From: a virus
Virus record (IMG/VR): IMGVR_UViG_3300003138_000021
Coordinates: 1-29,764 of that record
Strand: one strand, 5' to 3'
Length of the DNA: 29,764 nt
Shown here: positions 1 through 5,879 of the stretch, one piece after another
Layout: each line of letters opens with the position of its first letter
Numbering within the stretch: position 1 is the stretch's first letter
Notes under the pieces: generated by a model
Seen by the model: only the letters and a program-made list of their open reading frames with translations
Databases searched by the model: none
What the model was told of the DNA's origin: nothing
Translations under genes and position numbers: made by a program

Positions 1-207
1 TCATACCGCCATCCCGCATGAATGTTTATCGATCCATGCTTTGATCTCTGAGATCTTATAATAAATCGCACCGCCTATTTTTTTATATGGCATATCCAGC
101 TGTTTTCTGTATTTTGCCTGTGTGCTTTTTGCCATACCGAACTCTATCTCCAGCCCCACTGTATCTAGATACTCGCCCATTAGTATGTGTTTTTTCTTAG
201 TTTTCAC
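1..207 (-). CDS. Small helix-turn-helix protein, excisionase/AlpA-like
   Basis: The C-terminal half holds PYKKIGGAIYYKISEIKAWI, which resembles the MerR/AlpA/excisionase winged-helix signature, in which a substrate-binding helix is followed by a YR(K)-x-S-(D/E)-[IL]-x-x-W segment. Such proteins bind DNA as recombination directionality factors or small phage regulators. The stop codon is at positions 1-3, so the 3' end is complete. The start is uncertain: GTG at 207 follows AAGGAAG and overlaps the upstream gene, TTG at 231 gives 76 residues, and ATG at 180 gives 59. It is the last visible gene of a leftward early operon. An excisionase role is inference; the integrase lies about 6 kb away. 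Confidence 0.6.
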   Translation of the reverse strand: MKTKKKHILMGEYLDTVGLEIEFGMAKSTQAKYRKQLDMPYKKIGGAIYYKISEIKAWIDKHSCGMAV

Positions 208-397
208 TTCTTCTTCCTTGAAACACTTCAATGATTTTTTTATCTTTTTTGATAATCACTTTGTCTTTGTTAGTGTCGATGTATGTTTTGCTGCTGTCTG
301 TATGCAGCAAGCATACATGGCCGCTTTTTTTGTTAAAATCCACTCCAAGCACCGGCACGGTGATGACGATCTTGCCGCTGCCTATGACCGCGATCAT
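197..397 (-). CDS. Hypothetical small early protein
   Basis: About 66 residues beginning MIAVIGSGKIVITVPVLG and ending in a lysine-rich tail. The chosen ATG at 397 overlaps the stop of the gene before it as ATGA, which suggests translational coupling; an upstream ATG (MFGGSV...) is an alternative. No family is recognised. The pattern is a beta-rich N-terminal half followed by a basic C-terminal half (KDKVIIKKDKKI). It belongs to the leftward cluster starting at the 684-689 promoter, so it is probably made early after infection or induction. Confidence 0.5.
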   Translation of the reverse strand: MIAVIGSGKIVITVPVLGVDFNKKSGHVCLLHTDSSKTYIDTNKDKVIIKKDKKIIEVFQGRRSEN

Positions 398-531
398 AAC
401 GCTACCGCCAAACATATTGCATATATCAATGCAGCAACACATCCTATAACTGCTGTATCTGCTGCCACTTCAGGCCAGTCTATGCCCCCGCATCTTTTTT
501 CCCACTCCATAGCTCGGAAAAACTTTTTCAT
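394..531 (-). CDS. Small membrane protein, hypothetical
   Basis: About 45 residues starting MKKFFRAMEWEKRCGGIDW and ending in a hydrophobic segment (VIGCVAALIYAICLAVAL) that is probably one membrane helix. The ATG at 531 is preceded by a G7 tract and AAAG, a strong ribosome-binding site, and overlaps the stop of the upstream 30-residue ORF as ATGA. A one-base expansion of the G7 tract (536-542) would fuse it in frame with that upstream ORF into a single protein of about 75 residues. Function unknown. Confidence 0.5.
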   Translation of the reverse strand: MKKFFRAMEWEKRCGGIDWPEVAADTAVIGCVAALIYAICLAVAL

Positions 532-620
532 CTTTCCCCCCCTTTCAAGTATCTTGCAAGATCTCCGGCTGTCTTGCATCCGTTCGCCATAGCCCTGTAG
601 ATTAGTGTAGTATTTTTCAT
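528..620 (-). CDS. Tiny ORF (30 aa) at head of leftward early operon
   Basis: Encodes MKNTTLIYRAMANGCKTAGD followed by LARYLKGGER. AAAAAAGGAGCTAAA before the ATG at 620 is a good Shine-Dalgarno. The sequence TAGDLARYLK looks like the start of a small helical DNA-binding domain that continues in the next frame (MKKFFRAMEWEKRCGGI). This suggests that the present split reflects a G-tract length change, or that the two are coupled by design. First gene downstream of the predicted leftward promoter. Confidence 0.45.
   Translation of the reverse strand: MKNTTLIYRAMANGCKTAGDLARYLKGGER
536..542 (-). repeat. G7 homopolymer at a gene junction
   Basis: Seven C on the plus strand (G on the coding strand) lie at the end of the 30-residue ORF. 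They double as the ribosome-binding site of the next ORF. Adding one G would join the two reading frames. Confidence 0.8.
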
Positions 621-683
621 TTTAGCTCCTTTTTTGCTTCCGGATGCTCTTATGTAGAGCGATATAGAAGTAGTTACAATCAA

Positions 684-689
684 ATAATA
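684..689 (-). promoter_or_regulatory. Leftward early promoter -10 (TATTAT)
   Basis: On the minus strand TATTAT directly abuts and partly overlaps the operator palindrome at 688-698, the same geometry as at the 3321-3326 promoter. The predicted transcript starts near 677 and reaches the first ORF at 620 after a leader of about 57 nt. No good -35 is visible. Confidence 0.55.
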
Positions 690-698
690 CATTTTGTA
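688..698. promoter_or_regulatory. Operator palindrome copy 1 (TACATTTTGTA)
   Basis: Perfect 11-bp inverted repeat TACA-TTT-TGTA. It is identical in reverse complement to the copies at 3277-3287 and 3312-3322, and overlaps the leftward promoter. It probably binds the S24 repressor. Confidence 0.7.
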
Positions 699-722
699 CT
701 CTTAAATAAAAATTAAAAATAA

Positions 723-733
723 TACGAAATGTA
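723..733. promoter_or_regulatory. Operator palindrome copy 2 (TACGAAATGTA)
   Basis: One-mismatch version of the TACAAAATGTA palindrome. Its centre is 35 bp from that of copy 1, exactly the spacing of the pair at 3277-3322. Confidence 0.6.
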
Positions 734-766
734 TTTTTTATAAAAAAGTTATGCAGTTTAGAAGTC

Positions 767-775
767 TGGTATACT
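767..775 (+). promoter_or_regulatory. Rightward extended -10 (TGGTATACT)
   Basis: TG-n-TATACT is a good extended -10. The predicted start is near 782, about 55 nt before the small gene at 837. Operator copy 2 lies at about -50. An alternative -10, TATAAA, is at 739-744. Confidence 0.45.
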
Positions 776-836
776 AACAGCTATAAAAATAAAAGGCTAC
801 AGCGTGGATAGATCGAATAGAAACAAAGGGAGAGAC

Positions 837-980
837 ATGATAGAGATTTTGGCAGGGGCTTTGGTGCTGGTGTTTGTGATCTTTGGCTTATGGTTTGGCG
901 TGAGTGATGAAGAAATGGAGGCTAAGGCACTCCAGCAAGCAGAGCAGAGCATACTGGAGGATATGAACGGTACTAAATAG
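837..980 (+). CDS. Small single-pass membrane protein (47 aa)
   Basis: The protein starts MIEILAGALVLVFVIFGLWF, one clear membrane helix at about residues 4-21, followed by a charged, Glu/Gln-rich cytoplasmic-type helix. AAAGGGAGAGAC before the ATG is a strong ribosome-binding site, and an extended -10 lies upstream at 767-775. It converges on and overlaps by 8 nt the minus-strand gene 973-1548. No family is recognised. Its position beside the second operator pair suggests repressor-controlled early expression, possibly as a membrane effector. Confidence 0.6.
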   Translation: MIEILAGALVLVFVIFGLWFGVSDEEMEAKALQQAEQSILEDMNGTK

Positions 981-1548
981 AGCTATTTGTTTCCGCTTTG
1001 TCTGCTGTTATCATTAATCCTGTATGATCTGAGTATATAGATGAAAACTCTATATCGTTTAACTGAAATCTTTTATCTTCTTTCAATACACTACCATCAT
1101 CAAGACCTAAATAGTGTGTAATATCGCCTCTTTGTTTCAACCCCATGTTTGAATCAAAAAAAGCCATGACGAATGCAGTCGCGGCATATACAGAATCATT
1201 GATTGCTTTTTTTGTATCAGTATGTGCTATAAGTGTTGCGCTTATAAGGCTTTGTGTATTGTTATCAATTTTCATTACCAAGCCTATTTTGTCGTTTGCA
1301 GAGGATGTGATGTTGGGAGGATCAAACGATATAGTTTTAAATTTCATATCTTTATCAAGAGTTTTTAAAGAATAATTTACGTTAACGATATATTCATCAA
1401 AGTTTTTAAATATGGACGTGTCTACAGGTTTATTTTTTGTATTATCCGTATCGTCTGAAAAATATCCATAAGCAAAAAAACCTATTACACACCAAACAAG
1501 TATGCCTGTTATTATATCTTTTACTGTCATTTTTTTATCTGTCATCAT
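973..1548 (-). CDS. Membrane-anchored protein of unknown function
   Basis: 191 residues. A hydrophobic anchor spans about residues 12-30 (IITGILVWCVIGFFAYGYF), followed by a Thr/Asn/Asp-rich linker and a mixed alpha/beta domain likely outside the cytoplasm. The ATG at 1548 follows AAAAAGG, 15 nt after the stop of the upstream gene. It is the third gene in the leftward repressor transcript, so it is probably expressed in the lysogen. That placement fits lysogenic-conversion or superinfection-exclusion genes, but no motif proves it. The low-GC codon choice resembles its upstream neighbour more than the structural genes. Confidence 0.6.
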   Translation of the reverse strand: MMTDKKMTVKDIITGILVWCVIGFFAYGYFSDDTDNTKNKPVDTSIFKNFDEYIVNVNYSLKTLDKDMKFKTISFDPPNITSSANDKIGLVMKIDNNTQSLISATLIAHTDTKKAINDSVYAATAFVMAFFDSNMGLKQRGDITHYLGLDDGSVLKEDKRFQLNDIEFSSIYSDHTGLMITADKAETNSSI

Positions 1549-1563
1549 TAAACCTTTTTATTG

Positions 1564-2463
1564 TTAATTTGGCAGTATGTAAGCCTCTTTTATAGTCTTA
1601 CCCTCTCTAACTACCCTTACTTTCAACGCTATATCTTCGCCGTCATCTGCTGCCTGGTACAGCTTTGCATTATCTCTTTGATCTAGCAAGGATACCGCCA
1701 CGAAAGTATTTAGAAGTTGGCTTCTGAGCTTCACTCTCCAGCCGTCATTTATCTTGTCAAAACCTTTTATGGTGTAGGTATCTTCTATGATGGTTTCTTT
1801 TGGCTCATATACTTCTACATAGTTAAATGTTTCTACATCGTTCATGTCGTATGTTGACAGTGTACCGTCTGATAGTTCCAGTGTATCACCTACACCAAGA
1901 AGTCCTATAGCCTCTTTCATTGCTCTGTTTTTCGCTTTTTCTAGAACAGGCTTTCTTCCAAGCTCTTCTATGGCTTTTGTGGCAACTTCAAGTGCTTTTT
2001 TGTTTGTTTCGTTGGCTTCTGTGGTCTCTATCTTGTGTTTCTGTGTATCAAGATAATCTTTCCATGCTTTTGTACCAAAAAAACCAAGAAGCGCTATAAT
2101 ACCAAGTGTCGTTACCTGTAATCCGTCCATCTTTCCTATAACTCCCCATACTTCTGCCGGCAAGTCATTTAACATATCAAGTTCTATACTGCCGTCTTCT
2201 ACTTTGAAAAGTACTTCTACATCTTCTACTTTTGATTTGCCGAATGTATTTTCAAGAAATAACTTATAGTCTTTTCTGAATGTAGACAAAAAATCTGCAA
2301 ATTCAGCCGATATATAACCATCTTTTACTTTAAACTTTTCGCCCTTGAAATGAAGTACAAAAGGTATCGGTTTAACATCACCTACCTGCACTTTTTCACC
2401 GCTTATTATAGCATCAAATAAATCACTTAAGTCTTTACTTGATGAGATATCTATAGTCCTCAT
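1564..2463 (-). CDS. Lysogen-expressed protein with one membrane segment, unknown function
   Basis: 299 residues. The N-terminal 110 residues are acidic and mixed alpha/beta. A hydrophobic segment lies at about residues 113-131 (GLQVTTLGIIALLGFFGTK), a helical, charged linker follows (about 135-185) and the C-terminal domain is beta-rich. AAAGGGGATAGTGCTAA precedes the ATG, only 29 nt after the repressor stop, so it is probably co-transcribed with the repressor. No family is recognised. The layout (soluble domain, membrane helix, coiled coil, soluble domain) and the operon position make it a candidate phage-exclusion or host-modifying moron; this is inference. Confidence 0.6.
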   Translation of the reverse strand: MRTIDISSSKDLSDLFDAIISGEKVQVGDVKPIPFVLHFKGEKFKVKDGYISAEFADFLSTFRKDYKLFLENTFGKSKVEDVEVLFKVEDGSIELDMLNDLPAEVWGVIGKMDGLQVTTLGIIALLGFFGTKAWKDYLDTQKHKIETTEANETNKKALEVATKAIEELGRKPVLEKAKNRAMKEAIGLLGVGDTLELSDGTLSTYDMNDVETFNYVEVYEPKETIIEDTYTIKGFDKINDGWRVKLRSQLLNTFVAVSLLDQRDNAKLYQAADDGEDIALKVRVVREGKTIKEAYILPN

Positions 2464-2492
2464 TTAGCACTATCCCCTTTGTTTTGATGTAA

Positions 2493-3230
2493 TTAACCTT
2501 TTAGTATCCTGCCTACAACCCTGCCTACGATATGCAGGTACTCTTGGCTGTCTTTGTCAAGCTCTTCATCGTATCCGTTTGCACCGTGGTAGCTTGGGTT
2601 TTCTGAGATGATGCGGATGTTGCCATTTAGCATGAATTTGAGATTTTTTACCTGCTCGCCTACTGCTGTGGCTATGATGTACTTGCCGTCTGCTGCGGCT
2701 CTCTCACCGTCTTTTAGCGGTATGAACAGTACAATATCGGAGTCATCCACATAGGGTTTCATACTGTCGCCAACTACCTGTATGGCTTTGATGTCTTTCG
2801 CGGGGTAGCGCGTGTCAAGGGTGTGGATGTCGACGTAGATATGTTCCAAATGGGCCGTGCCGACAAGCCCAGCCGACCCTGCGCCTACATACCCGTCTAT
2901 GAGCGGTACGGATATCAGAGAAGATGGCAATGCGCCGCTGAGATAGTCTTCATACTCATACAGGTTTTCTTCAAGCTCTTTTTTTACAAGCCTTTTTTTT
3001 TCTTTATGCGTTACAGGTAGGAGATCGATTATAGAAATATTTAGAATATCTGCTAGCTCTGATATTTTCAAAATGTCATTAGGAAACCTGCGACCATTAG
3101 CCCAGTGTATAACAGTAGACTTACTCACCCCTAATTTTTCTGCTATTTTCTCTCCAGTAAAATCACGTTTATCCATATAAAAACGCAATTTAGCTGAAAA
3201 AAGGTTAGGCAAATCTTTTACATTTTTCAA
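2493..3230 (-). CDS. CI/LexA-like S24 phage repressor
   Basis: About 245 residues from the TTG at 3230. The N-terminal XRE-type helix-turn-helix is at about residues 25-55 (GEKIAEKLGVSKSTVIHWAN). The C-terminal S24 domain has the nucleophile Ser156 in VVGDSMKPY, a probable catalytic Lys195 in GEQVKNL, and a candidate self-cleavage pair Ala117-Gly118 in YVGAGSAG. The spacing from cleavage pair to Ser is close to that of lambda CI and LexA, so RecA-stimulated cleavage on DNA damage is expected. The open frame extends upstream to 3281, but that part overlaps the operator and its own -10. The TTG has a G8 ribosome-binding tract four bases upstream. It is the master lysogeny switch, divergent from the Cro-like gene. 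Confidence 0.88.
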   Translation of the reverse strand: MKNVKDLPNLFSAKLRFYMDKRDFTGEKIAEKLGVSKSTVIHWANGRRFPNDILKISELADILNISIIDLLPVTHKEKKRLVKKELEENLYEYEDYLSGALPSSLISVPLIDGYVGAGSAGLVGTAHLEHIYVDIHTLDTRYPAKDIKAIQVVGDSMKPYVDDSDIVLFIPLKDGERAAADGKYIIATAVGEQVKNLKFMLNGNIRIISENPSYHGANGYDEELDKDSQEYLHIVGRVVGRILKG

Positions 3231-3234
3231 AACA

Positions 3235-3242
3235 CCCCCCCC
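3235..3242 (-). repeat. G8 homopolymer serving as repressor ribosome-binding site
   Basis: Eight G on the coding strand followed by TGTT and the TTG start. Length changes would alter the Shine-Dalgarno and its spacing. Confidence 0.75.
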
Positions 3243-3257
3243 TATTTGATTAGTTTT

Positions 3258-3263
3258 ATTATA
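3258..3263 (-). promoter_or_regulatory. Repressor promoter -10 (TATAAT)
   Basis: A perfect TATAAT on the minus strand within TTTATATAATAAAAC. The predicted start is near 3251, leaving about 20 nt of leader to the TTG at 3230. The operator at 3277-3287 lies at about -26 to -36, so the repressor could autoregulate. Confidence 0.6.
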
Positions 3264-3276
3264 TAAAATTAAAAAA

Positions 3277-3287
3277 TACAAAATGTA
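3277..3287. promoter_or_regulatory. Operator palindrome copy 3 (TACAAAATGTA)
   Basis: Perfect TACA-AAA-TGTA palindrome in the divergent repressor/Cro-like intergenic region, upstream of the repressor -10. Confidence 0.75.
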
Positions 3288-3311
3288 CCTTTATTAATCT
3301 TTAATTAAGAG

Positions 3312-3322
3312 TACAAAATGTA
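3312..3322. promoter_or_regulatory. Operator palindrome copy 4 (TACAAAATGTA)
   Basis: The same 11-bp palindrome as copy 3 with 35 bp between centres. It overlaps the -10 of the rightward promoter by two bases, so a bound protein would block it. Confidence 0.75.
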
Positions 3323-3326
3323 TTAT
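3321..3326 (+). promoter_or_regulatory. Rightward early promoter -10 (TATTAT)
   Basis: TATTAT ends 5 nt before the ATG at 3332, so the predicted transcript would be nearly leaderless. No convincing -35 is seen. Confidence 0.5.
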
Positions 3327-3331
3327 TCATT

Positions 3332-3562
3332 ATGGAACGAAAAAAACTTAAAGAAATACTTAACAACTATTACAGCGTGTCTATGCGCAACATGATACTG
3401 CGCGGCGAAAGAAGGCCTGAGTACACGGTGATCGTAGAGCTGCATAAAGTTCACGGTGTGCCTTTTGATGTTTGGATAGATATCAAATCTTTCATAGCCA
3501 ATTATATACCAAAGGCTGAGACTGGCGCAACTATAAACGATGCGTATGTTTTAGCACAATAA
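3332..3562 (+). CDS. Cro-like small HTH regulator
   Basis: 76 residues. The segment from LKEILNNYYSVSMRNMILRG through RRPEYTVIVELHKVHGVPFD reads as a short XRE-type HTH: a recognition helix followed by a P-x-x-x-x-x-[IL] helix and a GVPFDVW turn. It is the first gene rightward from the repressor intergenic region, the classic Cro position. No Shine-Dalgarno is possible if transcription starts from the TATTAT at 3321. It probably binds the same operators as the repressor and favours lytic growth; that is inferred from position and fold. Confidence 0.65.
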   Translation: MERKKLKEILNNYYSVSMRNMILRGERRPEYTVIVELHKVHGVPFDVWIDIKSFIANYIPKAETGATINDAYVLAQ

Positions 3563-3588
3563 ACGCACATCAAAATAAAGGGGAAAAG

Positions 3589-4089
3589 ATGATGAACGAT
3601 ATCTTTGAAAGCGGCGAACTGCCGACTATGGAAGTGTACGAGGCGGCACACAGCGTGGTGTTTGACTATATGGAGAAAAAACGATGCAAGATAGACGTAG
3701 TGGCAGCCGATCTTGGTACAACAAAAAACGTGCTGTACCGGCAGCTAAACCCGGATGATACGCTTATGCCGCTTAGCATTGACAGGTGCATAGCCATCAC
3801 CAGGCTCACCGGGGATATGAGGATACTTGAAGCCTTTGCCAAAGTATTTGATATGGTTGCCGTGAAGCGAAAAACAGCGGAGGCAGACATCAAAGACATA
3901 AACTTGCTTGTAGACCGGGCAAACATGGAAAACAGCGATGTTTTCAGGGTGATAAAAAACGCGATAGAAGACGGCGCCATAGATGGAAAAGAGCGCGAAA
4001 AAATACTTAAGGAGATAGACGAAGCGCAGGTAGCAAACGCGAAACTCAAAGATACCGTGCTTCATATAGCAGTGCGCGATCTTGATTAG
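3589..4089 (+). CDS. CII-like phage regulatory protein (Phage_CP76-type)
   Basis: 166 residues. The N-terminal 85 residues (AAHSVVFDYMEKK, DLGTTKNVLYRQLNPDD, PLSIDRCIAITRLTGD) match the pattern of the CII/CP76 phage regulator family, in which an HTH detects DNA and the conserved L-x-x-D-x-x-x-x-x-T-G-D segment packs the dimer. A long charged helix follows. AAAGGGGAAAAG gives a strong ribosome-binding site for ATG 3589 or 3592. The stop codon is inside a large hairpin that begins at 4087. It probably controls the choice between lysis and lysogeny or activates early transcription. Confidence 0.65.
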   Translation: MMNDIFESGELPTMEVYEAAHSVVFDYMEKKRCKIDVVAADLGTTKNVLYRQLNPDDTLMPLSIDRCIAITRLTGDMRILEAFAKVFDMVAVKRKTAEADIKDINLLVDRANMENSDVFRVIKNAIEDGAIDGKEREKILKEIDEAQVANAKLKDTVLHIAVRDLD

Positions 4090-4128
4090 TCTCATTGAAG
4101 CCAGCTTTGGCTGGTTTTGATGAGACTA
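4087..4128. other. Large hairpin at end of the CII-like gene
   Basis: Perfect 9-bp outer stem (4087-4095 with 4120-4128) and a 5-bp inner stem CCAGC/GCTGG (4101-4105 with 4110-4114) with loop TTTG. The outer stem starts at the TAG stop codon. There is no T-run downstream, so it is not a standard intrinsic terminator. Confidence 0.65.
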
Positions 4129-4301
4129 AGGGGTCTGGAACTGGAAAAACTAGCCCCCGAAGCCTCTACCACATCATATCTAATACCTAGACATGAGCCA
4201 GTTATTATATCCAGTTCTGGCTGGCTCAAACTTGAAGCATGGCCCATCTGTTGTGCTTAAGTCTAATCGGTTCATGCCTAGGTGGAACTGGAGAAACAAA
4301 C
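4129..4301. other. Repeat-rich structured gap, candidate origin or leader RNA
   Basis: No gene is supported here. The gap carries GGAACTGGA at 4137-4145 and 4284-4292, its partial complement TCCAGTTC at 4210-4217, a possible GGGG/CCCC stem (4130-4133 with 4154-4157) and a 7-bp stem GAGCCAG/CTGGCTC (4195-4201 with 4221-4227). CCAG/CTGG words recur through it. It lies directly upstream of the replication protein gene, where iteron-type origins or regulatory leaders are common in phages. Confidence 0.5.
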
Positions 4302-5054
4302 ATGACACAACTATTTAAGCAGCTTAACCATAAGCCCATAGCTTACTACCCGGTTTACAAACAAATTACAAACTCTACTACTGGCGGAATACTACTATCT
4401 CAGCTTATGTACTGGTTTAGTAAATCTGACAAGTTTTATAAAACAGACGAAGAGATAAAAACAGAAACGCTACTGACAAAAAAAGAGCTTGAAAACGCTA
4501 AAAAACTCATCAAAAACTTACCTTTTATCACTGTAACAAGAGAGGGCATACCTGCTCAAACATACTATGAGATAGACTGGGAAAAGTGGGTAACTTGTAT
4601 CACCGAAACGGGTAACACAGTTTCCACCATTGGTGGAAACTGTACGCCACAAAACGTGGAAACTAATATAGTATTATCTTTGACAGAGAATACTACAGAG
4701 AATACTACAGAGAATAAAAAAACTACAAAAAAAGATGAAGACTTCAAAAACATCGAGCTTTACAAAGTACTCATCGATACAGAAAAAGCACTGTATTTGG
4801 AGTACATAGAGCTTAGAAATTCATTGAAACTAAAGACATCTTACCAGTCACATAAAAGGCTACTTGGGAAATACCATGACTTTGGACGTAATCCGTCAGT
4901 GATAGAAAATGCGATCAATGCAAACTGGAAAGATTTTTACTCACCAAAGCAAGGTTTTATAAACACAAAAGAGCCTCAGGTAGGCAGTATAGGATGGAGG
5001 ATGCAGCAGCAAGCAGCAGAAGATAAAAACATCATAGATGTGGAGGCTGAATAA
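4302..5054 (+). CDS. Winged-helix phage replication initiation protein
   Basis: 250 residues from the ATG at 4302, preceded by GGAGAAACAAAC. An open frame extends to 4239 but without initiation signals. The N-terminal region (KPIAYYPVYK, ILLSQLMYWF, FYKTDEEI, LTKKELENAKKLIKNLPFI, QTYYEID) has the layout of phage replisome-organiser winged-helix domains. A low-complexity linker at about residues 125-147 contains three tandem TENT-type repeats (gagaatactaca at DNA level). A C-terminal helical domain follows. It probably binds the origin and loads host replication proteins; the upstream repeats at 4129-4301 are candidate sites. Confidence 0.7.
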   Translation: MTQLFKQLNHKPIAYYPVYKQITNSTTGGILLSQLMYWFSKSDKFYKTDEEIKTETLLTKKELENAKKLIKNLPFITVTREGIPAQTYYEIDWEKWVTCITETGNTVSTIGGNCTPQNVETNIVLSLTENTTENTTENKKTTKKDEDFKNIELYKVLIDTEKALYLEYIELRNSLKLKTSYQSHKRLLGKYHDFGRNPSVIENAINANWKDFYSPKQGFINTKEPQVGSIGWRMQQQAAEDKNIIDVEAE

Positions 5055-5611
5055 TGGTACAGATCAGGCTGGCAAACATCGTTGGGCTTGATATCAATAA
5101 CGCACAGCACAGCGTAGCCATAGATGAAGCACTCATAGGCATAGAAGATACAGAAGCGTTTTTACAGTTTTGTAGAGATAAAAAGGACGGCATAGAATAC
5201 ACTACAAAACCAGAGAGACTTGATGCACTGGCTACACGGTACAAAAAGCAGCAACAGCAAACAAAGCTGCCGCACGCAACCGCTGATAGCTTTTGCGATA
5301 AGATCGTACAAAAGGTGAACACATCACGCATCAAAATAAAGAACATGATAGAAAACGATGAAGTGTCACCTTTTTCAAAGCTGCATTTGGAAGGTGTGCG
5401 ATACTTCACGATACAAGAGCTTAAAGCCCTTGCGACGCTTCGCACAGCAGCACACATCATAGAGCTTTGTGAGAGAGGAGATCTGAAAACAGCTCTTATA
5501 GAGTCATTTATGAAGCAGTACCTTGTCACATCAAAAGATAAGCAGCTTGACAGTAAACAGCGTGACGTTATGAACCTCGTAACTCCAACAGCTAAAAGTA
5601 TGGTGGGATGA
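5054..5611 (+). CDS. Hypothetical early protein
   Basis: 185 residues, mostly helical, with a Gln-rich stretch (YKKQQQQTK) near residue 65. A C-terminal helical block (LKALATLRTAAHIIELCERG) precedes a charged tail. Its ATG abuts the stop of the replication protein gene, so the two are probably translationally coupled. Known partners in this position are helicase loaders or recombination functions, but no motif such as a Walker box is present and I do not recognise the family. Confidence 0.55.
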   Translation: MVQIRLANIVGLDINNAQHSVAIDEALIGIEDTEAFLQFCRDKKDGIEYTTKPERLDALATRYKKQQQQTKLPHATADSFCDKIVQKVNTSRIKIKNMIENDEVSPFSKLHLEGVRYFTIQELKALATLRTAAHIIELCERGDLKTALIESFMKQYLVTSKDKQLDSKQRDVMNLVTPTAKSMVG

Positions 5612-5612
5612 A

Positions 5613-5879
5613 ATGCGTACAGTAGTAGATATCCACATAGAAGAAAACGACTATGAAAAAAGATACTTTATTTCAACGCCAAGCGGCATAGACGGTATAC
5701 CGCTGCACCTATCTGCCGATATGTCACTTACAAGGGTAAAAACAAAGCGTGCATATGTACGCGATCTTGCCAATGCGCAAAAAATAGCCGGGCTTATTTT
5801 TGCAGGAGAAATTAGAGAGGGAATAGCGTATTCGAATGTTAAAAAATCTGTTCAAGAGGTAGCTCATGAAAACAAGTAA
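5613..5879 (+). CDS. Hypothetical early protein
   Basis: 88 residues with a beta-rich N-terminus (VVDIHIEENDYEKRYFIST) and a C-terminal helix. It starts one base after the previous stop and overlaps the integrase start by 14 nt, so it is part of the same transcript. No family is recognised. The small size and compact alpha/beta character suggest a regulator or accessory factor. Confidence 0.5.
   Translation: MRTVVDIHIEENDYEKRYFISTPSGIDGIPLHLSADMSLTRVKTKRAYVRDLANAQKIAGLIFAGEIREGIAYSNVKKSVQEVAHENK

Noticed and set aside
2493-3281. Repressor start at TTG 3281
   Set aside because: That codon lies inside the operator and upstream of the TATAAT at 3258-3263, so it would not be in the transcript. 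The TTG at 3230 with the G8 ribosome-binding tract is better.
4116-4146. Possible hammerhead ribozyme core (TTGATGAG ... GGAAA)
   Set aside because: The first base of the conserved CTGATGA core is wrong, and the bases around it pair in the 9-bp hairpin 4087-4128, so the three-stem hammerhead fold does not form.
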